From Nonlabens sp. Hel1_33_55 (GTDB lineage Bacteria > Bacteroidota > Bacteroidia > Flavobacteriales > Flavobacteriaceae), in the NCBI RefSeq assembly GCF_900101765.1, contig NZ_LT627735.1, positions 2,573,501 through 2,637,500 on the forward strand: a stretch of 64,000 bases of DNA. Direction: 5' to 3'. The position numbers and the translations under genes were made by a program. Positions 50,925 through 58,732 of this stretch are shown here, piece by piece; the first letter of the stretch is position 1, and every line of letters begins with the position of its first letter. Below the pieces are notes generated by a model. The model searched no databases and was not told the origin of the DNA. It worked only from the letters and a program-made list of their open reading frames with translations.

Positions 50925-52055
50925 TTACTCTATCAATTTAATTACTGATTTATGAGCAAATCCAGCCAGACTATCAGCGGTTCGCAAATGATACCAATCC
51001 TTTGCATTTCCTAAAATCGTCAACCTATCATTTTGAATACTGCGTAAAAGTCCGCCATTAGCATCGGGTTGATTGCGCAAGTTGGCTCCTGATCCAGAAC
51101 CTATGACTCTTGAATCGATAGGAAGAATTTCAGAATCGGCTGGAATTGGGATTTTCCAGATATATGGTTTTGGATCTACTGCTCCACCAGTTCTATACAA
51201 TCCGAAATGTAAATGTGGCGGTGTGGTTCTTGCATTGCCAGTATTGCCTACTAAACCTATGGTGTCGCCACGAGAAACGCGCTGGCCTGAGGTTACAAGT
51301 TGCGAATCTAGATGTGCATAATAGTGGCTAGAAGCGGTAAGTTCATCGCGCAACCAGATCTGTTTACCGCCTAAACCTCTATCGCGTACAGAGCTGATTC
51401 TGCCATCTGCGGCTGCGACCACAGGATGACCACGGTCTGCAAAAATATCGTTTCCTTCATGGGACCTGCGACCACCATCTCTAGCAACTCCCCAAAAAGA
51501 TTGTATAGCATCATTCCCTTTTCCAGCCAGCGGGAATTCAAGAATGGGTTGCTTGTATATTTTCAGCAAGGTAGTGTCGGTTAGTTCTAGGAACGATTGC
51601 ACCACTAATCTAATCGTTGACGATTCTCTTTCTCTAATCAAGATGGTCATAAGGGAATCAGTAGCTACAGCAGTCTGTAACAAATCACCATTTAACGAGT
51701 AGGCTTCCAAAATCCACGAAGAATTTATGGTGTCTGTTTTGACGGTGGCTAGCAAGCTTTCGCCTTGAGCGATATCAACCATATAACCAGCACTAAAAGG
51801 TGATCTAGTTGAGGTTATGATATTCTCGCTAAAGGACTCATTGATATTGACGCTATCCTGTTTTGCAAGCGTGGTCAATTTTTTCCACTGATCTAATTGA
51901 CCTGGGGTTTTTTCAAGAGAGCGCTCATAGATGCTACGAGCAGATGGCTGAATTATAAAATCAAAATATTCTGGCCTGTAGAAATAGGTGAGTACCGCGG
52001 CAACTACAGCAGTAATCACGATTAAGGGAACAATATTTTTTCTAAATACGGACAC
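50925..52055 (-). CDS. M23 peptidase with C-terminal SH3 domain
   Basis: 376 residues: an N-terminal membrane anchor (about 10-28), a beta-rich segment, a LytM/M23 domain (about 195-310) and an SH3b-like tail (about 320-376, GANLRNQPDANGGLLRSI). The zinc ligands are complete (HEGND, HLHF), so it should cut peptidoglycan cross-links. Its ATG touches the stop of the thioredoxin-like gene, so the two are coupled. Confidence 0.9.
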   Translation of the reverse strand: MSVFRKNIVPLIVITAVVAAVLTYFYRPEYFDFIIQPSARSIYERSLEKTPGQLDQWKKLTTLAKQDSVNINESFSENIITSTRSPFSAGYMVDIAQGESLLATVKTDTINSSWILEAYSLNGDLLQTAVATDSLMTILIRERESSTIRLVVQSFLELTDTTLLKIYKQPILEFPLAGKGNDAIQSFWGVARDGGRRSHEGNDIFADRGHPVVAAADGRISSVRDRGLGGKQIWLRDELTASSHYYAHLDSQLVTSGQRVSRGDTIGLVGNTGNARTTPPHLHFGLYRTGGAVDPKPYIWKIPIPADSEILPIDSRVIGSGSGANLRNQPDANGGLLRSIQNDRLTILGNAKDWYHLRTADSLAGFAHKSVIKLIE

Positions 52056-52582
52056 TAGGGTGTTTCAATGAGCGCCTGTAGGGTAGGTTCTAGGTTTTCG
52101 TTCAAGGGGCTCATCGCGTTTTGGTCGATAAGTTTACCTTTCCTGTCATAAATCATAAAACGAGGCAAACCTATAAAATCGTAGGTATCAAAAAAGGTGG
52201 CTTCTGGGAAATTACGTGCTATGTAATTATTCTCTAAAACGGTAATGTCAAGGTGTGTCAAAAACGGCCTCATTACTGGTTCAAGGCAAATGTTTAAAAT
52301 AACAAGATCCTTTCCTTTGAAATCTTTCTCCAGCTTTTCCATAGCTCTCATGGTTTCTTTAAAATTTGTTTCATAGCTGTTCCAGAAATGCACGTAAACG
52401 AATTTATCTGGATGCGCTTCGACTAAATCTTCCAAAGAATAGTAAAAGTCATCAGGATCAGTAAGGTGTAGAACTTCATTAGAGGATGTGTCTACATCTG
52501 CATATCGCTGTTTTTCCTGTTTCTGATGACATGAAACGGCTAGTAGTGCCAAAAAGCAAAGGGTTATTAAGGAGTATCTCAT
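52055..52582 (-). CDS. Thioredoxin-like lipoprotein lacking the CxxC
   Basis: About 175 residues with a lipoprotein signal (LALLAVSC, Cys18) and a thioredoxin fold. FVYVHFWNSYETNFKETMRAMEKL occupies the active-site place, and GLPRFMIYDRKGKLI carries the cis-Pro. The usual CxxC after the Trp reads NSYE, so it cannot be a dithiol oxidoreductase. A binding or scaffold role is likely. A start at 52591 would overlap the radA stop. Confidence 0.78.
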   Translation of the reverse strand: MRYSLITLCFLALLAVSCHQKQEKQRYADVDTSSNEVLHLTDPDDFYYSLEDLVEAHPDKFVYVHFWNSYETNFKETMRAMEKLEKDFKGKDLVILNICLEPVMRPFLTHLDITVLENNYIARNFPEATFFDTYDFIGLPRFMIYDRKGKLIDQNAMSPLNENLEPTLQALIETP

Positions 52583-52583
52583 T

Positions 52584-53954
52584 TTATGCAAATAAAAATT
52601 TTACAAGTTCTTCAATTTTAGAAACGGTCTGGATTTGTGTGCCGCTGTTTTTTAGGGCAGTTTTTGAAGGTGCTACAAATATTTTTTCAAAACCAAGTTT
52701 TGACGCCTCGTTAACTCGTTGCTCCAACCTGCTAACGGGTCTTATCTCACCACCTAGACCAACCTCTGCACTAAAGCAATGTTGGGATGAAATTTCAATA
52801 TCAAAATTGGAGGATAAAACCGCAACGACAACGGCAAGATCAATTGCTGGATCGTCCACATTGATTCCACCTGTAATGTTTAGGAAAACATCCTTTTGGC
52901 CCAATTTGAACCCTGCACGCTTTTCCAGCACAGCAAGAATCATATTAAGTCGTTTGAGGTTGTAACCAGTTGCGCTGCGCTGTGGTGTCCCATAAACCGC
53001 AGTGCTTACCAGCGCCTGTACTTCAATAATCAACGGCCGCATTCCTTCCATAGTAGCTGCGATTGCGGTACCGCTCAAACTGCTGCCACGTTGTGAAATA
53101 AGCAACTCACTGGGATTGCTTACCTCGCGCAAGCCGTGGCCTAACATTTCATAAATACCAATTTCATGTGTAGAACCAAATCGGTTTTTGAGTGCGCGTA
53201 GAATTCTGTAGGTGTGGTTACGGTCACCTTCAAATTGTAACACAGTATCGACCATATGTTCCAGAACCTTGGGTCCAGCGATATTTCCATCTTTGGTAAT
53301 ATGTCCTATCAGGATCACTGGCGTGTTAGTTTCCTTGGCAAATTTGATAAGTTCACCAGTACATTCTCGAATCTGTGAGACACTACCAGCAGTACTTTCA
53401 ATATGATCCGTTTGCAGGGTCTGGATAGAATCAATGATCAGCGCATTCGGTTGATTTTCTGCGACCTGACGGAATATGTTTTGTGTTTTGGTTTCAGTGA
53501 GTATGTAGCAATTATCGACGTTTTTCTTGATGCGTTCTGCGCGCATTTTGATCTGCTGGGCGCTTTCTTCACCAGAAACGTAGAGCGTTTTGAAAGGCAG
53601 ATTGAGACACAACTGTAACAGCAGTGTCGATTTCCCAATTCCAGGTTCACCGCCCAGCAAAGTCACTGATCCAGGCACAAGACCACCACCCAGCACCCGA
53701 TTGAATTCGGCATTTGTGGTGTCCATTCTGGGACTTTCAGTCGCATCAATTTGTGAGATGCGTAGTGGTTTTTGAGTTCGCTTTCGCGAAAGCGAGTTCT
53801 CCTCAACATTTTGCGACCAGTCCTTCTTGGCAGTTTTTTCAACGACTTCTTCCACCAACGTGTTCCATTCTTTGCAGGTGGTACACTGTCCTTGCCAGCG
53901 TGAGTGCTGCGCTCCACAGTTTTGACAGAAGAATGTGGTCTTGGTTTTAGCCAT
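52584..53954 (-). CDS. radA: DNA repair protein RadA
   Basis: 456 residues: a zinc finger (FCQNCGAQHSRWQGQCTTC), a RecA-like ATPase with Walker A GGEPGIGKST, the RadA-specific KNRFG motif (LKNRFGSTHEIG), and a C-terminal Lon-like domain (about 270-456). RadA drives branch migration in recombination and transformation. Palindrome copy 21 encodes SLSRKR in the linker between the zinc finger and the ATPase domain (residues 50-70), a place that tolerates change. Confidence 0.95.
   Translation of the reverse strand: MAKTKTTFFCQNCGAQHSRWQGQCTTCKEWNTLVEEVVEKTAKKDWSQNVEENSLSRKRTQKPLRISQIDATESPRMDTTNAEFNRVLGGGLVPGSVTLLGGEPGIGKSTLLLQLCLNLPFKTLYVSGEESAQQIKMRAERIKKNVDNCYILTETKTQNIFRQVAENQPNALIIDSIQTLQTDHIESTAGSVSQIRECTGELIKFAKETNTPVILIGHITKDGNIAGPKVLEHMVDTVLQFEGDRNHTYRILRALKNRFGSTHEIGIYEMLGHGLREVSNPSELLISQRGSSLSGTAIAATMEGMRPLIIEVQALVSTAVYGTPQRSATGYNLKRLNMILAVLEKRAGFKLGQKDVFLNITGGINVDDPAIDLAVVVAVLSSNFDIEISSQHCFSAEVGLGGEIRPVSRLEQRVNEASKLGFEKIFVAPSKTALKNSGTQIQTVSKIEELVKFLFA
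53779..53794. repeat. Palindrome copy 21 (in radA)
   Basis: Perfect CGCTTTCGCGAAAGCG, read in the third frame as SLSRKR. Confidence 0.95.
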
Positions 53955-54003
53955 GAGAATTTTTTGGAAAGATAAAAATTAAGATGTGGAACCTAGGGTA
54001 AAA

Positions 54004-54972
54004 TTACTTGCGCATTGAAAAAAGCAGGAAGCATATAAGCCCAAAAATAATCACCAAAAACGTTTGAGATAACCAGACAATCCACCCAAAAGCAGTACCT
54101 ACAACTGCGCTGTATCCAAATAGGAGTAACACCTGACTAATTAAATAAGGATATGCACCTAAACCGCCGTTTGTGAATGCCACGGCAAAACTACCAGCCA
54201 CAAAAGCACAAAGAACCGCACTTATAGGCATGCTGTCTGTATCTGGAATTGCAAAAATGCATACATAAAACATCGCTAAATACATGAACCAGATAAAAAG
54301 GGTGTGTGCGAGGTACCACCACTTTTTCTCCATGGTCCAGATCGTCTTGAACCCGTCTTTGATACCTGCTAAAAAGCCTTTTACTTTTTGGAAGAGCTTC
54401 AGCTTTTTGAGCAACACAACCCCAATTGATATAATGATAATTAGGATAATGGAGTAGGTGATGATTTTGATAGGATTCGCTTTCGCGAAAGCGGACTCTA
54501 AACCATTTTCAAAGAATTTGAGAATCTCGTTGCTCGCCGTGAGCATTGCGGTAGCTGTTATCGCAAGTAGCAAAATGAAATCCAGTACACGCTCTGCAAT
54601 AATGGTTCCCAGACCTTGATCCACTGGAATATCATCTGTACGATTAACGATGACGGCCCGTGTGACTTCGCCACTGCGCGGTATGATAAGATTCATGGCA
54701 TAACCTGAACCTATGGCAATAATATTGTTGAGAAAAGTAGGCTTTTTGTCCAGTGCCGCCAGCATATAATTCCACCGCCAGGCTCTGGATAAGTGACTGA
54801 GCATCGCAAATAACATTCCTAAAGCTATAAAGCTATAGTCTGCATCGCGCAGGTATACCTTAATTTCTTCTAGCTGCGCTGATGTGAATTGAGAGTAAGA
54901 TAAGTAGATCAAAAAACCTCCTAAAAGTATAGGAAGAAGGATCTTTAAAATCTTGACGAGCGTTTTTTTCAA
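54004..54972 (-). CDS. Lysylphosphatidylglycerol synthase-type membrane protein (UPF0104)
   Basis: 322 residues with about eight membrane helices, of the transmembrane half of LPG synthases/flippases (AWRWNYMLAALDKK, LIIPRSGEVTRAVIVNRTDDIP, ERVLDFILLL). The lysyl-transfer domain is absent. The family is thought to move lipids. Palindrome copy 22 encodes AFAKA in a loop (ESAFAKANPIK). It follows panD by three bases and forms an operon with it. Confidence 0.88.
   Translation of the reverse strand: MKKTLVKILKILLPILLGGFLIYLSYSQFTSAQLEEIKVYLRDADYSFIALGMLFAMLSHLSRAWRWNYMLAALDKKPTFLNNIIAIGSGYAMNLIIPRSGEVTRAVIVNRTDDIPVDQGLGTIIAERVLDFILLLAITATAMLTASNEILKFFENGLESAFAKANPIKIITYSIILIIIISIGVVLLKKLKLFQKVKGFLAGIKDGFKTIWTMEKKWWYLAHTLFIWFMYLAMFYVCIFAIPDTDSMPISAVLCAFVAGSFAVAFTNGGLGAYPYLISQVLLLFGYSAVVGTAFGWIVWLSQTFLVIIFGLICFLLFSMRK
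54478..54493. repeat. Palindrome copy 22 (in UPF0104 gene)
   Basis: Perfect CGCTTTCGCGAAAGCG, read as AFAKA. Confidence 0.95.
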
Positions 54973-54975
54973 GCC

Positions 54976-55326
54976 CTAGGAAAGTGTGTTGTCCTTCTCG
55001 TTAGGAAAAAGAAGGCTAGGCTTAAAATTGCGCGCTTCTTCCATAGTCATCTGGGCGTATGTGATAAGTATAAGAACATCGCCTACTGCAACCAGTCGTG
55101 CCGCCGCTCCATTGAGAGTGATTTCTCCACTACCTCGTGGTCCTGGAATAGCATAGGTCTCCAGACGATTACCATTGTTGTTGTTGACGATCTGTACTTT
55201 CTCGCCTTCCACAATGTTGGCACCATCCATAAGATCTTCATCAATGGTGATACTACCTATATAATTAAGGTCTGCGCCGGTAACTTTGACACGGTGAATC
55301 TTTGATTTTACTACTGTAATTAACAT
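54976..55326 (-). CDS. panD: Aspartate 1-decarboxylase
   Basis: 116 residues. It makes beta-alanine for pantothenate. Self-cleavage between Gly and Ser in YIGSITID (Gly24-Ser25) gives the pyruvoyl group. KIHRVKVTGA holds the usual Lys and His. It follows panC in the same operon and has its own -7 element in the gap. Confidence 0.96.
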   Translation of the reverse strand: MLITVVKSKIHRVKVTGADLNYIGSITIDEDLMDGANIVEGEKVQIVNNNNGNRLETYAIPGPRGSGEITLNGAAARLVAVGDVLILITYAQMTMEEARNFKPSLLFPNEKDNTLS

Positions 55327-55330
55327 GCGG

Positions 55331-55338
55331 CAAAGATA
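55331..55338 (-). promoter_or_regulatory. -7 element for panD
   Basis: TATCTTTG on the minus strand fits TAnnTTTG. The expected start is within two bases of the panD ATG at 55326, so a leaderless transcript is possible. No -33 element at normal spacing. Confidence 0.45.
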
Positions 55339-55362
55339 CGATTTGTAGATATTAAGGAAATA

Positions 55363-56214
55363 CTAATACAACGGAATATTGTCGATGAGACGCACGTCCT
55401 GAAGGTGGACGACGATAAATGCTCGATATTTTTTATTGGCTTCTTTATTAGATGCCGGTAGCAATGTTTGTTCTTCTGCAATAGTGAAGTACTCTAATTC
55501 GAATTCTGCTATGGCGTTGATCTTTTGTTCTACAAAATCTATAGTCTCTTTGATATCGTGATCTTGAAAATACGCTTTCGATTCTGAAAGAGTCCTATAA
55601 ATATGAGCAGCTTTCTCAAAACTTTCTGGTGATAAGCGGCCATTTCTAGAGCTCATTGCCAGACCGCTCTTCTCACGATGAATAGGGCACCCCACGATTT
55701 CTAGGTCTAATCCAAGAATTTTCACTAGCTCTTTGATAATCTGTAATTGCTGGAAATCTTTTTCTCCAAAGTAAGCACGATCTGGCTTGACAACCTTGAA
55801 CAAAAACTCTAGAATGGTACCAACTCCATCAAAATGCCCGGGACGCTGTGCTCCTTCCATTACGTTTTCTAGACTACCAAAATCGTATTTGTTTGATGTC
55901 GCGTTTTTTCCATAAACATCTTCAACTGCTGGTGCGTAAAGAACAAATTGATCTTTTGAAATGTGAGCAAGGATTTTTTTGTGATCCTGTTCTAAAAGTC
56001 GAGGATATTTTTCCAGATCTGCTTTATTGTTGAACTGGGTAGGATTGACAAATATGGAAATTACCAAAAAATCGTTTTCATCTAGAGCCTTACTCATTAA
56101 AGCGAGATGGCCATCATGAAGTGCACCCATTGTAGGTACAAAGCCTATGGAGTTATGGGTATATCTTATATCGTCTAAAAAAAGGGATAGCTTTTTATGA
56201 GCTGTAAAAACCAT
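55363..56214 (-). CDS. panC: Pantothenate synthetase
   Basis: About 283 residues. It joins pantoate and beta-alanine. The HIGH-like motif is FVPTMGALHDGHLALM, with SIFVNPTQFN and RPGHFDGVGT following; the KMSKS-like site reads SSRNGRL. The ATG at 56214 is used because a start at 56244 would overlap the -7 element at 56238-56245. Confidence 0.95.
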   Translation of the reverse strand: MVFTAHKKLSLFLDDIRYTHNSIGFVPTMGALHDGHLALMSKALDENDFLVISIFVNPTQFNNKADLEKYPRLLEQDHKKILAHISKDQFVLYAPAVEDVYGKNATSNKYDFGSLENVMEGAQRPGHFDGVGTILEFLFKVVKPDRAYFGEKDFQQLQIIKELVKILGLDLEIVGCPIHREKSGLAMSSRNGRLSPESFEKAAHIYRTLSESKAYFQDHDIKETIDFVEQKINAIAEFELEYFTIAEEQTLLPASNKEANKKYRAFIVVHLQDVRLIDNIPLY

Positions 56215-56237
56215 TTGAGAATTGGGTAAATAGCCTA

Positions 56238-56267
56238 CAAACATAAGGTTTACAAGTCAATGTGCAA
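56238..56267 (-). promoter_or_regulatory. Promoter for panC
   Basis: On the minus strand -7 TATGTTTG (56238-56245) and -33 TTG (56265-56267) are 19 bases apart. Start near 56231, about 17 bases before the ATG. Confidence 0.65.
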
Positions 56268-56276
56268 GAAAAGACG

Positions 56277-56284
56277 TATTTTTG
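56277..56284 (+). promoter_or_regulatory. -7 element for the GT5-domain operon
   Basis: TATTTTTG fits TAnnTTTG. Start near 56291 lies before the ATG at 56319 and after an upstream in-frame start at 56262, which it excludes. It is back to back with the panC promoter. Confidence 0.55.
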
Positions 56285-56318
56285 CAATCTGCTAGAAGAA
56301 AGGCGACAAAAATCGATT

Positions 56319-57143
56319 ATGAAGGAAAAAAGAGTATTATACGTATCCTCAGAAGTTATTCCCTATTTACCAGAAACCGAAGCATCATCCATGTCTTATT
56401 TCGCACCAAAAATGGTGAACGATCGTGGTGGTCAGATCAGAATCTTCATGCCAAGGTTTGGTAATATTAATGAAAGGCGTCATCAACTACACGAGGTGAT
56501 TCGTTTAAGTGGTATGAATATGGTGATCAACGATCTTGATATGCCACTAATTATAAAGGTAGCTTCCATTCCTAAGGAACGCATGCAAGTTTACTTTATC
56601 GATAATGATGAATATTTTAAACGTAAAGCAACCTTAACCGATGAAAACGGAGATCTCTTTGAGGACAATGATGAGAGAGCCATGTTTTTTGCAAAAGGTG
56701 TTATTGAAACCGTAAAGAAATTAAACTGGGCTCCAGACATCATCCACGTACATGGATGGCTGGCCAGCTTACTTCCATTATACTTAAGAAATTACTACGG
56801 GACAGACCCGCTTTTTGAAGAAAGTAAAATAGTTACTTCTGTTTACAATCAATCCTTTGAAGGAACGTTAAATGAAGAAATGTATGAAAAACTACAGTTC
56901 GACGCTCTGGATGACAAGGTGATTAGTTCTTTTAAGGAACCTTCCTATTTAAACCTTATGCGTAGTGCTGTAGTCTACAGTGATGCAATCATCAAGGGAA
57001 GTGAAACTCTGGATAAGGATCTTGAAAGTTTTATTGATTCTCAGGAAAAACCTGTTTTGGATTACCAATCACCAGAAGATTTTGCTGATGCCTATGAGGA
57101 GTTTTACCTTGATAAAGTCCTTAACGAAAAAGAAGAAGCATAG
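56319..57143 (+). CDS. Glycogen/starch synthase N-terminal (GT5) domain protein
   Basis: About 274 residues, which is only the first half of a glycogen synthase. VLYVSSEVIPYLPETEASSMSYFAPKMVNDRGGQIRIFMPRFGNI and IIHVHGWLASLLPLYLRNYY match that domain. The ADP-glucose binding motif KTGGLxDV reads PETEASSM, and the second Rossmann domain is missing. It is thus unlikely to make glycogen alone and could be regulatory. It forms an operon with the DUF4270 lipoprotein and glmS. Confidence 0.85.
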   Translation: MKEKRVLYVSSEVIPYLPETEASSMSYFAPKMVNDRGGQIRIFMPRFGNINERRHQLHEVIRLSGMNMVINDLDMPLIIKVASIPKERMQVYFIDNDEYFKRKATLTDENGDLFEDNDERAMFFAKGVIETVKKLNWAPDIIHVHGWLASLLPLYLRNYYGTDPLFEESKIVTSVYNQSFEGTLNEEMYEKLQFDALDDKVISSFKEPSYLNLMRSAVVYSDAIIKGSETLDKDLESFIDSQEKPVLDYQSPEDFADAYEEFYLDKVLNEKEEA

Positions 57144-57145
57144 TA

Positions 57146-58726
57146 ATGAAGAATTTATTGAAGTATGGAACGATGGTTATTGCCATCGTTTTTGTTCTAA
57201 TTAGTTGTGACACAGATCCAACCGAATTAGGAAGTGGGTTTTTAGGAATTGATATTGATAATACTATAATCGAAGAGGATTTTGAGGTCACCGCATATAG
57301 TGCAAGACTAAATCCAGTGCAGACTAATAACTTCGGATCTGTTCAATTTGGAAGGTATCAGGACCCAATATATGGAACCTCTACTCATGATTTCGTTACT
57401 CAGTTAAGCCTTAACGGAACCGGAATTGATTTCAGTCAAGATGCCGAATTTGAAAGTGTAATTCTTGAAATACCTTATTTTTCAACTCCAACTGGAGTTG
57501 ATGGTGAAGTAACAACTTATGAATTGGATTCAATTTACGGCTCTGGGACTGTAGATTTTCAAATATTTGAAAACAATTTTTTCCTCAATAGTTTTGATCC
57601 TAACGACGTGGAGCAATCTGCTGCATATTATTCTGATTTAGGCGATCAGGTAGATGATATTAAAGGTGATCCAATAGAGTTTTTGAACGATATTGTAACT
57701 GTGCAGAACTTTAGACCAAGCAATCAAGAGATCATCATTCAAGAAACAGAGGATGAAGAAACTACAGTTGTTGAACGATTATCCCCAAGGTTAAGATTGA
57801 GTTTAGAGCCAAGTTTTTGGAGAGATTTATTAGTAGATGATTCAGGAGTTCTTAGATTTTCAAGTGACAGTCAGTTTCAAAATGCTTTTAGAGGTCTTTA
57901 CTTTAAGGTGACTGATGATGATATTGAAGGCAATTTATCATACTTGAATCTTTCTCAGGCTAGAATTGTTATAAGTTATATTTCAAAATTTCAAGACATT
58001 AATGATACTAATGGGAATGGTGATACTGAAGAAATACTTAATGTAGATTCAACCTATGAAATTAGTATACGAGGCAATCGAGCGGTATTTGTTAGTCAAG
58101 ACATTCCAGATGACGTTGAACAAGAAATTGAAAACTCTTATGATCCTGTAAATGGTTCAGATCGGCTGTATTTAAAGGGTGGTCCAGGAGCAGTTTCTTT
58201 TATTGATTTGTTCGGCCCTGATTTAGTTGGTGGTGTTAACGGAGGTCCTGATGGAGTGGCAGATCAATTGTCTAGCTTTATGGATTTAGACGTATTAATT
58301 AATGAAGCAAGTCTTGATATTTTTGTCGATGATGATGCATTCACTTCTGACATTACATCTGCAGAGCCAGAGAATATAGTATTGTATGATCCCGTTGACC
58401 GGACCATAGTTGGTGTTGGAATTTTGCAAAGAGATGACACTACTAATAAAGGTTTGAAGTACAACATCAGTTTGACTCAATATATCACAAGTATTCTCAA
58501 TGGAACGACTGAAAATAGGAGGTTAAGCCTAAGCATTTCTCAAAACTTAAACTCTTCTGGAGTGTCTAGAGTTAAGGATCAAACACAGCCTCTTCAAATT
58601 GAAAATATCCCTACAGGTAGTGCTGTTTCACCTGAAGGAACTGTTCTTTACGGGAATGTCGCTAGAACAAGTGAAGACCCTGAAAAACGCTTGAAATTGA
58701 AAATCTTTTATACAGTAGTAAATTAA
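57146..58726 (+). CDS. DUF4270 lipoprotein
   Basis: 526 residues with a lipoprotein signal (VFVLISC, Cys21) followed by DTDPTELGSGFLG, the mark of the DUF4270 family. It is a large, beta-rich, acidic protein, probably outside the outer membrane or in the periplasm. It starts two bases after the GT5 gene stop, and glmS follows by six bases. The family function is unknown. The gene is more AT-rich than its neighbours. Confidence 0.85.
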   Translation: MKNLLKYGTMVIAIVFVLISCDTDPTELGSGFLGIDIDNTIIEEDFEVTAYSARLNPVQTNNFGSVQFGRYQDPIYGTSTHDFVTQLSLNGTGIDFSQDAEFESVILEIPYFSTPTGVDGEVTTYELDSIYGSGTVDFQIFENNFFLNSFDPNDVEQSAAYYSDLGDQVDDIKGDPIEFLNDIVTVQNFRPSNQEIIIQETEDEETTVVERLSPRLRLSLEPSFWRDLLVDDSGVLRFSSDSQFQNAFRGLYFKVTDDDIEGNLSYLNLSQARIVISYISKFQDINDTNGNGDTEEILNVDSTYEISIRGNRAVFVSQDIPDDVEQEIENSYDPVNGSDRLYLKGGPGAVSFIDLFGPDLVGGVNGGPDGVADQLSSFMDLDVLINEASLDIFVDDDAFTSDITSAEPENIVLYDPVDRTIVGVGILQRDDTTNKGLKYNISLTQYITSILNGTTENRRLSLSISQNLNSSGVSRVKDQTQPLQIENIPTGSAVSPEGTVLYGNVARTSEDPEKRLKLKIFYTVVN

Positions 58727-58732
58727 ACGTAT

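Noticed and set aside
55573..55592. A further palindrome copy in panC
   Set aside because: Only the left half (ACGCTTTCG) matches; the right half does not pair, so it is likely chance.
58727..58732. glmS ribozyme
   Set aside because: The gap before glmS is six bases inside an operon, with no room for the ribozyme.
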